From Planctomycetales bacterium 10988 (GTDB taxonomy: Bacteria > Planctomycetota > Planctomycetia > Pirellulales > Pb10988): a stretch of DNA of 64,000 nt. Within the stretch, counting starts at the first letter, position 1. The number at the start of each line of letters is the position of its first letter. The translations under genes and the position numbers were made by a program. This document shows, in pieces, positions 1-8,463 of this stretch. Below the pieces are notes generated by a model, which searched no databases, was not told where the DNA came from, and saw nothing but the letters and a program-made list of their open reading frames with translations. The stretch is from the NCBI GenBank assembly GCA_009664345.1, contig CP043547.1, positions 3,066,709-3,130,708 on the forward strand, read 5' to 3'.

Positions 1-2909
1 GGACGCTTTTCTTTTCCGCCGATGATGGATGCGTGGGAAACGAGCTCTGGATGAGCAATGGAACCTCTGCGGGAACTGTGCTGGTGAAAGACATTCGTTC
101 TGGCCCAAACTCATCCCCAATCAGCGATACCATCAATTTGAATGGGACCCTCTTTTTTGCGGCAGGGGACGGGAGTACCGGAAGAGAACTTTGGCGAAGT
201 GATGGAACTTCCGCCGGCACGGTTCAGGTGAAGGACATCAATCCCAGCGGGACGTCTTCTCCTTACTATCTCATCAACGTCAATGGAGTGCTCTTTTTCA
301 CGGCGGATGATGGGAGCAATGGCCGGGAAGTTTGGAAGAGCGACGGAACCTCTGGCGGGACGCAACTAGTAAAAGACCTTTATTCTGGGGGAGATGGTTC
401 TGAGCCCAGGCACCTTACGAATGTCAACGGGACCGTCTTTTTCCGTGCCAACGATGGTAGTAGCGGCAGCGAGCTTTGGATGACCGATGGCACTTCCGCG
501 GGAACTGTGTTGGTGAAGGATCTTCTACCCGGCTCAGAGGGTTCTGCTCCCTCTCGTTTGGCGAATATGAATGGGACCCTCTTTTTTCGTGCCAACGACG
601 GAAGTACCGGAGCCGAGCCCAGGTTGAGTGATGGTTCTTCCGCGGGGACCGTTCAGGTTCAGAACATTCATCAGGGGACCATCTCCTCTTATCCCCGGGC
701 GCTCGGCAGCTTGAATGGCACGTTATTTCTGAATGCCAATGACGGTAGTAGCGGCAGCGAGCTTTGGATCACCGACGGCACTTCCGCCGGAACGATGTTG
801 CTGAAAGATATCAACCCCGGAGCGGATTCCTCGGACCCCTTTTCTCTTGTGAATTTAAATGGCACCCTTTTCTTTTCTGCCAATGATGGAAGTAGCGGAA
901 AAGAATTATGGATGAGTGATGGAACTTCCGCGGGAACGGTGTTGTTGAAAGACATCAACCCTGGAGCGGGTTCGTCTAGACCTTATGACTTAGTGAATGT
1001 GAACGGAACACTCTTCTTCGAGGCCGATGATGGAAGCAATGGTTTCGAGCTGTGGATGAGTGATGGGACTTCCGCCGGAACGGTTCTTGTGAAGGATATT
1101 CGTGCTGGTGCGAATTCCTCCTCTCCTAATTATTTCGTGAACGTGAGCGGTACCCTGTTCTTTACTGCCAATGATGGAAGCTCTGGTGGGGAAGTTTGGA
1201 TGAGTGATGGAACTTCTGCCGGAACCGTGCTGGTAAAAGACATTCACCCTGGTGCGGGTTATTCTTATCCAAGAGACCTAGTGAATGTCAACGGGACGCT
1301 CTTCTTTAGTGCCAATGACGCAAGTGATGGTTATGAACTTTGGATGAGCGATGGGACTTCCGCTGGAACCGTTCTCGTAAAAGACATTCAACCCGGAGCG
1401 TATTCGTCCCATCCAGAGTACCTCGTGAACGTGAACGGGACGCTTTTCTTCGAAGCCAATGATGGAAGTGATGGATATGAGTTATGGAAAAGTGATGGGA
1501 CTTCGGCCGGCACGATGCTGGTGACAGACCTTGTTTCCGGTTCAGATGGTTCCTATCCAACGACCTTAATCAATGTGAACGGGACGCTTTTCTTTGCCGC
1601 TTTCAATGAAGATACCGGCGGAGGGTTGTGGACGAGCGACGGAACCTCCGCGGGGACGATGCTCGTCGAACCTCTCCTTCTAAGCGGCGAGTCCAGTATT
1701 CTTCCTATGAATTTAGATGGCACGCTCTTTTTCAGTGCGAGCGATGCCCTCCTCGGTAGGGAACTTTGGGTACTGGATACGACCCTTACCCCGCTAACCG
1801 TCACGGGCAGTGATGCCGGGGCTGCCGGCACGGTGCGAGTCTTCGATGCGGCGGGTTCGGAAATTGATAGCTTTTTCCCGTATACCGAGGCCTTCACCGG
1901 AGGCATTCGCGTCGCCACCGGGGATATCAACGGCGATGGCGTGATGGACATCGTCACGGCTGCCGGACCAAGCGGTGGACCGAGGATCAGCGTTTATGAT
2001 AGTGAAACCGGCGAGTTGATCACGGGTGGGGTAAGTGACTTTTATGCTTACGATCCTTCAATCACTGTCGGTTTTTTCGTCGCCGTTGGAGATGTGAACC
2101 AAGACGGCTTTGATGACATTATCACCTCCGCCGATGCCGGAGGGGGTCCGCATATCAAAGTCTTCGATGGGAAGACCGGGGCCGTCATCATCGAGTTTTA
2201 TGCTTATGATCCCTCGATCACGGTCGGAGTCCGGATCGCCGCCGGGGATGTCGATGGGGATAACCGGGCCGATATCATTACCGCACCCGGTCCTGGCGGC
2301 GGGCCGCATATCCGCGTCTTTAATGGCATGACGGGAGCTCAAATCGAAGGGGCTGCCACGAATTTCTATGCTTATGATCCCGCGTTTACCGGCGGGGTTT
2401 ATGTCGCCAGTGGAGATGTCGATAACGATGGCTATGATGACATCATCACCGGGGCCGGGGCAGGCGGGGGTCCGCATGTGAAGGTCTTTAGCTCGCTCGA
2501 TGCTTCTCTGATCCAAAACTTCTTCGCTTATGATCCCTCCTTCACGGGTGGGGTTCGGGTGGCTGCGGAAGACCTCAATGGCGATTATATCGACGATATC
2601 CTTACCGCCCCCGGACCTCCAGGGGGGCCGCATGTCCGTGGCTTCAGCGGAGTAGATTTGGCGGAGTTGGCCAGCTTCTATAGTGGTTCCTCGACAAACT
2701 TCGACGGATTGTTCATCGCGGGAGGTTTGACGCCGCTGGACAATTTCCCTGCCGCTCCATTTTCCAGTCCCTTCTTGACGGAAACTGAGAACACTACTCC
2801 ACCTGAAGAGATAAACCTCGACAGCCCGACCGCAAAGAAATCTTGGGTTGAGGATACCGAGGAATTTTTTCAATCCGCCGAAGAAATCGATAAGCTCTTC
2901 AGCGGATAA
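1..2909 (+). CDS. Giant ELWxSDGT-repeat / FG-GAP surface protein, 5' end missing
   Basis: The reading frame is already open at base 3 and encodes the end of a repeat unit (GTLFFSADDG), so the gene enters from the left edge; the GTG at 33 is internal. About twelve ELWxSDGT(S)AGT units of about 48-50 residues follow, each with a GTLFF strand and VLVKDI segment, as in beta-propeller-like ELWxSDGT proteins. Next come five FG-GAP/VCBS-like units with calcium-loop signatures (GDINGDGVMD, GDVNQDGFDD and similar) and GGPH-[IV]-[KR]-VF strands. There is no Ig-like array between the two blocks, unlike the two paralogues in this window. The C-terminus carries KKSW, then EF, then EEIDKLFSG. The role is inferred to be a secreted or surface structural or adhesive protein; ligand and anchoring are unknown. 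A strong terminator follows. Confidence 0.9.
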   Translation, partial: TLFFSADDGCVGNELWMSNGTSAGTVLVKDIRSGPNSSPISDTINLNGTLFFAAGDGSTGRELWRSDGTSAGTVQVKDINPSGTSSPYYLINVNGVLFFTADDGSNGREVWKSDGTSGGTQLVKDLYSGGDGSEPRHLTNVNGTVFFRANDGSSGSELWMTDGTSAGTVLVKDLLPGSEGSAPSRLANMNGTLFFRANDGSTGAEPRLSDGSSAGTVQVQNIHQGTISSYPRALGSLNGTLFLNANDGSSGSELWITDGTSAGTMLLKDINPGADSSDPFSLVNLNGTLFFSANDGSSGKELWMSDGTSAGTVLLKDINPGAGSSRPYDLVNVNGTLFFEADDGSNGFELWMSDGTSAGTVLVKDIRAGANSSSPNYFVNVSGTLFFTANDGSSGGEVWMSDGTSAGTVLVKDIHPGAGYSYPRDLVNVNGTLFFSANDASDGYELWMSDGTSAGTVLVKDIQPGAYSSHPEYLVNVNGTLFFEANDGSDGYELWKSDGTSAGTMLVTDLVSGSDGSYPTTLINVNGTLFFAAFNEDTGGGLWTSDGTSAGTMLVEPLLLSGESSILPMNLDGTLFFSASDALLGRELWVLDTTLTPLTVTGSDAGAAGTVRVFDAAGSEIDSFFPYTEAFTGGIRVATGDINGDGVMDIVTAAGPSGGPRISVYDSETGELITGGVSDFYAYDPSITVGFFVAVGDVNQDGFDDIITSADAGGGPHIKVFDGKTGAVIIEFYAYDPSITVGVRIAAGDVDGDNRADIITAPGPGGGPHIRVFNGMTGAQIEGAATNFYAYDPAFTGGVYVASGDVDNDGYDDIITGAGAGGGPHVKVFSSLDASLIQNFFAYDPSFTGGVRVAAEDLNGDYIDDILTAPGPPGGPHVRGFSGVDLAELASFYSGSSTNFDGLFIAGGLTPLDNFPAAPFSSPFLTETENTTPPEEINLDSPTAKKSWVEDTEEFFQSAEEIDKLFSG

Positions 2910-2961
2910 GGTATTGCAGAGTGATCATCCAAGGTTGGCTTTGACAAAGTTTCAGTAACAC

Positions 2962-3003
2962 AAAAGGGCTTCGATGGAGAATGCTTCCACCGAAGCCCTT
3001 TTT
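2962..3003 (+). terminator. Rho-independent terminator after the first giant surface gene
   Basis: The arms AAAAGGGCTTCG (2962-2973) and CGAAGCCCTTTT match perfectly around a 17-nt loop, and a T run follows. It separates the two tandem giant genes into different transcripts. Confidence 0.85.
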
Positions 3004-3145
3004 GATTGCTATGAACCGTTCATGGCTTTTACAGGTTTTTTTGAGGAAGGGGTATTTTTATATAGACAGGGGGGGAATTTGCTTTATATTCAAACAGTAA
3101 GTTACTATTGTTTATCTAGATATCCTTTAGAGGGCAGCATCTCCC

Positions 3146-6100
3146 ATGGCTTGGCACACATTCCTCTCTTCCATTTCGCAACCACGACGGCAGGCTTCCC
3201 TTCAAGAGGCGAAAGAGACCCCTCTTCAATTGGAACAACTTGAATCACGTCAATTGCTGGCAGCGGAGCCGATCTCTTTCGATCTCAATCCGACCGGAGA
3301 CTCCGATCCTCGCAAAGCCACGGATGTCGGAGCAATCACCTTCTTTGTCGCGAATGATGGCAGCTCAGGTGCGGAGTTGTGGAAAACCGATGGAACTTCC
3401 GCCGGCACGGTTCTCGTAAAAGATATCAATCCTGGCTCAGACGGTTCTGCCCCTTATGGCCTGACGAATGTGAACGGCACGCTCTTCTTTCAAGCCTTTG
3501 AACCAAGCACCGGGACCGAGCTTTGGATAAGCGATGGGACTTCCGCCGGCACTGTCCTCGTCAAGGATACCAATCCTGGGACTCAGGGGACCTCCTTCCT
3601 TTATATGACGAATGTCGGGGGTCAACTTTTCTTTCGATCCAGCGGTGGGAGTAGCTACGGCAGTGAACTTTGGAAGAGCGATGGAACTTCCGGCGGTACT
3701 GTGATGATCAAGGATATTAATCCCGGCCCTTCAAGCTCCGGGATCGATCAGGAATTAGCCGCTAGTGGAGCAACCCTCTATTTCCAAGCAAACGACGGCT
3801 CAACCGGACCGGAACTCTGGCGGAGTGATGGAACTTCTGTGGGAACGGTTCGGATCTCGGACCTGATTTCTGGTTCTAATGGTAGTTATCCCCATGAAAT
3901 TACGAATGTGAATGGAACGATCTACTTTTCCGCGAACTCAGATTCGTTTGGCACCGAGCTTTGGCGAGTGGATTTTTCCGTTGGTGCAGTCCTGGTGAAG
4001 GATATCAACCCAGGAACGGATGCTTCTCGTCCCGATGACCTGACCAATGTCAACGGAACCCTCTACTTCTCAGCCAATGATGGAACCTACAAGGGATTAT
4101 GGAAAACGGATGGAACCTCGGAGGGGACAGAACTGTTGAAAGTTCCCTATCTCACCAAGAGCTATACTCCGTTCCGATACATGACCAATATCAATGGGAC
4201 GCTTTTTTTCTCCGCGAATGATGGTACTTCCGGGATGGAGCTTTGGAAAAGCGACGGGACTTCCAGCGGCACGGTCATGGTCAAGGATATCAATCCCGGC
4301 ACGTATGGGTCCTACCCCTACCCACAACTCCTCTTCGATGGAGAAATCTACTTCAGTGCCTATACAAACGCGAATGGAACAGAAATTTGGAAGACCGATG
4401 GCACTTCCGAGGGGACGATGCTGGTCGCGGATGTGCATCCAGGGGTCAAGTCCTCCAATCCCTATATGTTCAATGTGAATGGCAATCTAATCTTCATTGG
4501 AACAGATGCCACCTATGGCGACGAACTCTGGCGGCTTGCTCCTGACGAGACGGCCCCGACGCTTGAAATCACTCCCGATGGCACGACAACGAACAACAGC
4601 CCGATCACCTTCACTTTTCAGTTTTCCGAGGAAATCGTCAACTTTACCGTCGATGATATCAATGTGACCGGAGGAACGAAGGGCACCTTGATGATGGTCG
4701 ATGAGGATACATATACCCTCGAGGTAACGCCTTCGGCCGATGGGAGTGTAACCGTTTCCGTGGCTGATGATACGGCTGAAGATACCGCCGGGAATCTGCT
4801 TGAAAGTGATAGTGCCACGGTGACGTATGATTCGACGGCCCCGAGCTTAGAGATTACCCCCGATGGCACGACGACACCTACCAGCCCGATTACGTTTACC
4901 TTCCAGTTTTCCGAAGTCGTGACCGGATTCATCGAAGGAGACATCTCGATCACCAATGGATCGGGAAGCAACTTCATGGCCGTCGATGGCGATACTTATA
5001 CCTTGGATGTCACCCCAACCGCTGCCGGTACGGTAACCGTAATGGTAGCTAGCGAGGTTGCTCAAGATGCCGCTATGAACGACAATACCGGCGATAGTGC
5101 CTCGGTGACTTATAGTCCTTTTGAAGAGAAACCGCTCATCGTTACCGGCAGTGATACCGGCGGTGGCGTGGTCCGCGTCTTCAATAGTAGCGGGGTTGAG
5201 CAATTCAATTTCTTCCCGTTTACGGCAGCTTTTACGGGGGGAGTCCGGGTCGCCACCGGGGATATCAACAATGACGGTGTTCTGGATATCGTCACAGCTG
5301 CCGGTCCCGGAGGGGGTCCGCGAGTCAGCGTTTATGATAGTGAAACAGGTCAACTGATCACCGGGGGACTGAGTGATTTCTTTGCGTATGCCTCGAATAT
5401 CACGGTCGGAATTTTCGTGGCGGTCGGCGATGTCAACAATGATGGCTATGACGACATCATCACCGGGGTCGATGCCGGGGCTGCCCCGCATGTGAAGGTT
5501 TTCAACGGACAGACCGGGGCGGTGATCACCGAGTTCTATGCTTATAATCCAAGCATCACCGTCGGCGTTCGCGTGGCCGCAGGCGATGTTAATGGTGACG
5601 GCACTGCTGAAGTGATCACGGCCACCGGACCAGGAGGTGGACCCCATATTCGTGTCTTCAATGGAAGCAGTTCCACCGGGGTTCCGATTTCCGGGGCCGC
5701 GACGGATTTCTATGCGTATGCCCCGGATGTCACGACAGGCGTTTATATCGCTTCCGGCGATGTGGATAACGATGGCAAAGACGACATCATCACCGCACCG
5801 GGAGCTGGCGGCGGGCCGCATGTGAAGGTCTTCAGTTCCGACACCGGCGGCGTCCTTAAAGAGTTCTATGCTTATAATCCTTCGATTACCGTCGGCGTTC
5901 GCGTCGGAGCGGCGGACCTGAATGACGATGGCTTCGCGGATATCCTCACGACTCCCGGACCCGGCGGCGGACCGCACACGCGGGCCTTTAGTGGAACGGA
6001 CCTGGCGGACCTTTCCAACTTTTTCTCGGGATCGCCCACCAATACCGATGGCCTTTTCGTTGCCGGCGGCGTGAGTGTCGTGCCCTTGGGTCCGGCGTCC

Positions 6101-6286
6101 GCTCCGCTTTCCAGCTCTTTTGTAAGTACCGAAGAGAGCGATCCGCCGGAGGATATCACTTTAGAAACACTTACCAAGAAAAAATCCTGGTATGATGAAG
6201 TCGATGAATTTTATTCCAAAAGCGAAGAGGTTGACGATCTCTTCAGCGGATTGGTATTTGATTCAAATCCAAAAAGTGATTTTTAA
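3146..6286 (+). CDS. Giant ELWxSDGT / Ig-like / FG-GAP surface protein
   Basis: This is a complete 1046-aa paralogue of the preceding gene. The basic N-terminus (MAWHTFLSS) leads to LESRQLLAAEP at about residues 34-44, the planctomycete-type N-terminal signature of large exported proteins. Residues about 55-475 hold eight ELWxSDGT units plus a terminal half unit. Two bacterial Ig-like (Big_12-like) domains follow, starting PTLEITPDG and PSLEITPDG and spaced exactly 285 bp apart (4556 and 4841). Five FG-GAP-like calcium-binding units fill about 660-975. The tail has KKSW, EF and EEVDDLFSG, shared with the other two paralogues, plus about 11 extra residues. No good Shine-Dalgarno precedes the ATG; the start rests on alignment with MTWLPKF of the paralogue at 55709. 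Secretion and surface location are inferred. Confidence 0.9.
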   Translation: MAWHTFLSSISQPRRQASLQEAKETPLQLEQLESRQLLAAEPISFDLNPTGDSDPRKATDVGAITFFVANDGSSGAELWKTDGTSAGTVLVKDINPGSDGSAPYGLTNVNGTLFFQAFEPSTGTELWISDGTSAGTVLVKDTNPGTQGTSFLYMTNVGGQLFFRSSGGSSYGSELWKSDGTSGGTVMIKDINPGPSSSGIDQELAASGATLYFQANDGSTGPELWRSDGTSVGTVRISDLISGSNGSYPHEITNVNGTIYFSANSDSFGTELWRVDFSVGAVLVKDINPGTDASRPDDLTNVNGTLYFSANDGTYKGLWKTDGTSEGTELLKVPYLTKSYTPFRYMTNINGTLFFSANDGTSGMELWKSDGTSSGTVMVKDINPGTYGSYPYPQLLFDGEIYFSAYTNANGTEIWKTDGTSEGTMLVADVHPGVKSSNPYMFNVNGNLIFIGTDATYGDELWRLAPDETAPTLEITPDGTTTNNSPITFTFQFSEEIVNFTVDDINVTGGTKGTLMMVDEDTYTLEVTPSADGSVTVSVADDTAEDTAGNLLESDSATVTYDSTAPSLEITPDGTTTPTSPITFTFQFSEVVTGFIEGDISITNGSGSNFMAVDGDTYTLDVTPTAAGTVTVMVASEVAQDAAMNDNTGDSASVTYSPFEEKPLIVTGSDTGGGVVRVFNSSGVEQFNFFPFTAAFTGGVRVATGDINNDGVLDIVTAAGPGGGPRVSVYDSETGQLITGGLSDFFAYASNITVGIFVAVGDVNNDGYDDIITGVDAGAAPHVKVFNGQTGAVITEFYAYNPSITVGVRVAAGDVNGDGTAEVITATGPGGGPHIRVFNGSSSTGVPISGAATDFYAYAPDVTTGVYIASGDVDNDGKDDIITAPGAGGGPHVKVFSSDTGGVLKEFYAYNPSITVGVRVGAADLNDDGFADILTTPGPGGGPHTRAFSGTDLADLSNFFSGSPTNTDGLFVAGGVSVVPLGPASAPLSSSFVSTEESDPPEDITLETLTKKKSWYDEVDEFYSKSEEVDDLFSGLVFDSNPKSDF
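4556..5125 (+). repeat. Two in-frame Ig-like modules, 285-bp period
   Basis: Two units start at 4556 and 4841, each exactly 285 bp (95 codons). They encode P-[TS]-LEITPDGTTT ... TFTFQFSE ... DTYTL-[ED]-VTP ... VTV. The same unit length recurs nine times in the gene at 55709. Confidence 0.8.
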
Positions 6287-6322
6287 ATTACCTTACCAAG
6301 ACCGGGTAGGATGGAAATTCGT

Positions 6323-6358
6323 AGCTCTTAGAACGGATTGAAGTTTGTCAGAGCCACT
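6323..6358. repeat. Short degenerate copy of the GCTCTGACAAAAC palindromic element
   Basis: GCTCTTAGAAC at 6323 and AGTTTGTCAGAGCCACT ending near 6358 resemble the ends of the longer elements at 11498, 22245 and 50470, but the middle is almost entirely missing. It lies between convergent genes. Confidence 0.5.
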
Positions 6359-6371
6359 GAATAGATTCCTT

Positions 6372-7547
6372 CTACTCGGTTAACTTGGTGATGAGAAAAT
6401 CTTCAAGGGATTGATAAGGATTGGCATCGGCAGGCAGGTCCGGGGCGGTCACGACACATTCCAGCCCATGGTCTTGCATCGCTTCTTGTAGTTTGAGGCC
6501 GAGCAAAACATGGTGGACCCAAATAGCCGAACTCGTGTCGAGCGTGACTTCGACGTTGGGACGACTGTATAACATATAGACGCTGGCTCGGTCATCTTTC
6601 GAAAGATGCGTGATCGGAGAAGCATCTTTCATCAAGGCTTTGATCTCCGGACGATCCACATCGGATTCATTTTCCAGATCATAGAAGGCCGGCAGTGCCG
6701 GGCCCATGGCGAGGTCTGGAAGCTCGAACCATTCGCGGAAGGTATGCAAATCGTAGGTCGATTGACCATTGGTTGAACCCGCCGCCAGGATTCTTGTGGA
6801 TTGCCGGGCGATCGGGTCGTCGCTATCGGGATCGGCAAGGTCCTCGTGAAACGCCAGCCAAAGACTAATCCCAGCCCCTGCCGAACCGCCATAACAGGCA
6901 ACCCGTTCTGGATCGAGATTCCATTCCTTGGCCCGATGACGAATCGTTTGCAAGCCTCGGGCGGCATCGTGCATCATCATGGGATAAGGGCCGGTATTCG
7001 AAAGACGGTAGTTCATCGCGGCGAAGGCAACACCGGCTTTGTGATAGGTTTCCACGATTCCAGGCGGAAACATGGCTTTATCCCCAGAACGGAAACCACC
7101 TCCATGGATAAAGATGACCAGCGGGGTAGGTTCCTTGGCATCGGGAACCGGCCACAGGTCGAAGCATTGCAGGCGGTGTTCCCCATAAGCAACATTAGGA
7201 AAAGGAGCAGCGGATCGACGGGGGCGATTTCGCATTGGCTGCTCTTCCGTACCGCGGCGAGCAGACTGGAATCGTCGGATTTCTTCAAGGCTAAACGTCC
7301 CGTCTTTGTTCGTGTCCATCTCGGGAAAACGGCGGAGAAACTCCCTGCGTCGAGCAGCTTGCTGTTCTCGGAAGTTTTTAACCTCTTCCTGAGACAAGAC
7401 GCCATCTTTGTTGGTATCGCTCTCTGGAAATTGTTTTAAAAGTCGTTCGAGAGGTGATAAAGTTTCCTGAGCCGGGCGGTTCGGTGTCTGAGAATAGCTT
7501 AACATCGGGGCGAAGAAACAAAGAAGAAAAGCGGTGCGAAATGTCAT
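6372..7547 (-). CDS. Exported alpha/beta-hydrolase (esterase) with two EF-hands
   Basis: The 391-aa protein has a signal peptide (MTFRTAFLLCFFAPMLSYSQ). Two EF-hand loops follow at residues 44-55 (DTNKDGVLSQEE) and 78-89 (DTNKDGTFSLEE), then an esterase domain. HGGGF at 148-152 forms the expected oxyanion hole and GGSAG at 220-224 holds the nucleophile Ser222. A late VHH segment may hold the catalytic His. This is the pattern of the hormone-sensitive-lipase / BD-FAE group, which hydrolyses small or carbohydrate-linked esters. The substrate cannot be read from sequence; periplasmic location follows from the signal peptide. The EF-hands suggest calcium binding. It is a single gene, convergent with the giant gene upstream. 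Confidence 0.85.
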   Translation of the reverse strand: MTFRTAFLLCFFAPMLSYSQTPNRPAQETLSPLERLLKQFPESDTNKDGVLSQEEVKNFREQQAARRREFLRRFPEMDTNKDGTFSLEEIRRFQSARRGTEEQPMRNRPRRSAAPFPNVAYGEHRLQCFDLWPVPDAKEPTPLVIFIHGGGFRSGDKAMFPPGIVETYHKAGVAFAAMNYRLSNTGPYPMMMHDAARGLQTIRHRAKEWNLDPERVACYGGSAGAGISLWLAFHEDLADPDSDDPIARQSTRILAAGSTNGQSTYDLHTFREWFELPDLAMGPALPAFYDLENESDVDRPEIKALMKDASPITHLSKDDRASVYMLYSRPNVEVTLDTSSAIWVHHVLLGLKLQEAMQDHGLECVVTAPDLPADANPYQSLEDFLITKLTE

Positions 7548-7658
7548 GCTTGCTCTCTAGAAAGGGTTTAAGATGGGTTCAACTGATCCACTGATACTCC
7601 TTTCTAACCCCGATTCTGCCAAATTGTTTCGCCATCGATCTCTTTGAGGGAGAGTCTG

Positions 7659-8234
7659 ATGAATGAGCCGCTTGAAATCGTGGCATACAAACCTACTTGG
7701 CCTGCGCGTTACGAAGTGATTGCCGAGAGGCTAGCGGAGGCTTTGCAAGGGCTGGAAATTCGCATCGATCACATCGGCTCGACTTCGGTGCCAGAGTTGG
7801 CTTCTAAGGACAGGATCGATGTGCAAATCACCATCCCAACGGGAGAGGAAGCCTACATTTCCGAACTGAACCGAAAGCTGGCCAAGGCCGGTTTGGGAGA
7901 AGCGGCCCCCTTTGAAGATCATCGACCTCCTGGAGACACATCCCCGGCGATCGAGTGGCAAAAGTGGTACTTGCGTGGCAACCATTTCCCCTATCCCTGT
8001 AACATTCATATTCGCGTTCAAGGAAGAAAGAACCAAGTCTATCCGCTGCTGTTCCGGGATTTCCTGCGAGCCAATCAGCCTTCAGCCTTGGCTTATGGGG
8101 AGTTCAAGCAACGCCTCGCTCGGCTACTCCCTGAGGATCGCCATACCTATTGTGATGTGAAAGACCCGGTGTGCGATTTGATTCTAGAACATGCCCAGAA
8201 GTGGGCGGCGGAGACCGACTGGAAGTGCGAGTAA
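7659..8234 (+). CDS. GrpB / UPF0157 family protein
   Basis: This is a GrpB-family protein of about 191 aa. IVAYKPTWPARYE near the N-terminus, IDHIGSTSVPEL and a later KWYLRGNHFPYPCNIHIRV stretch are hallmarks of the family, which belongs to the nucleotidyltransferase fold. A TTG 15 bases upstream is possible, but the ATG at 7659 has a GAGGGAG ribosome site at the right distance. The cellular role is poorly known; some relatives are fused to dephospho-CoA kinase. It stands alone, divergent from the esterase. Confidence 0.85.
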   Translation: MNEPLEIVAYKPTWPARYEVIAERLAEALQGLEIRIDHIGSTSVPELASKDRIDVQITIPTGEEAYISELNRKLAKAGLGEAAPFEDHRPPGDTSPAIEWQKWYLRGNHFPYPCNIHIRVQGRKNQVYPLLFRDFLRANQPSALAYGEFKQRLARLLPEDRHTYCDVKDPVCDLILEHAQKWAAETDWKCE

Positions 8235-8463
8235 AAACGCTCGAATTTCGATTCCTCGAATGCTCGCTTCTTGTCTTGTCTGACATGGCAAGCTAAGGTG
8301 GAATGAGCCATGCGAATGGAGTCTCGGACTAGAGAACCTTCGACTATTGTAGAGGAATCATTCCTCACCATCTCCCTGGTCAGAGTTCTTTCTTTTTTCG
8401 AAAAGCTGGCGGCTACCATCTCTCTTTCTTCTCAATCTTTGAGGAACTGCCAGGAGGTTTGTG

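Noticed and set aside
2058-2873. Long minus-strand open frame opposite the first giant gene
   Set aside because: It mirrors the FG-GAP repeats on the plus strand; repetitive coding DNA gives long antisense frames and there is no ribosome site or recognisable family.
4847-5977. 376-aa minus-strand open frame inside the second giant gene
   Set aside because: It is antisense to Ig-like and FG-GAP repeats, with Asp/Arg-rich shadow composition and no signal or domain.
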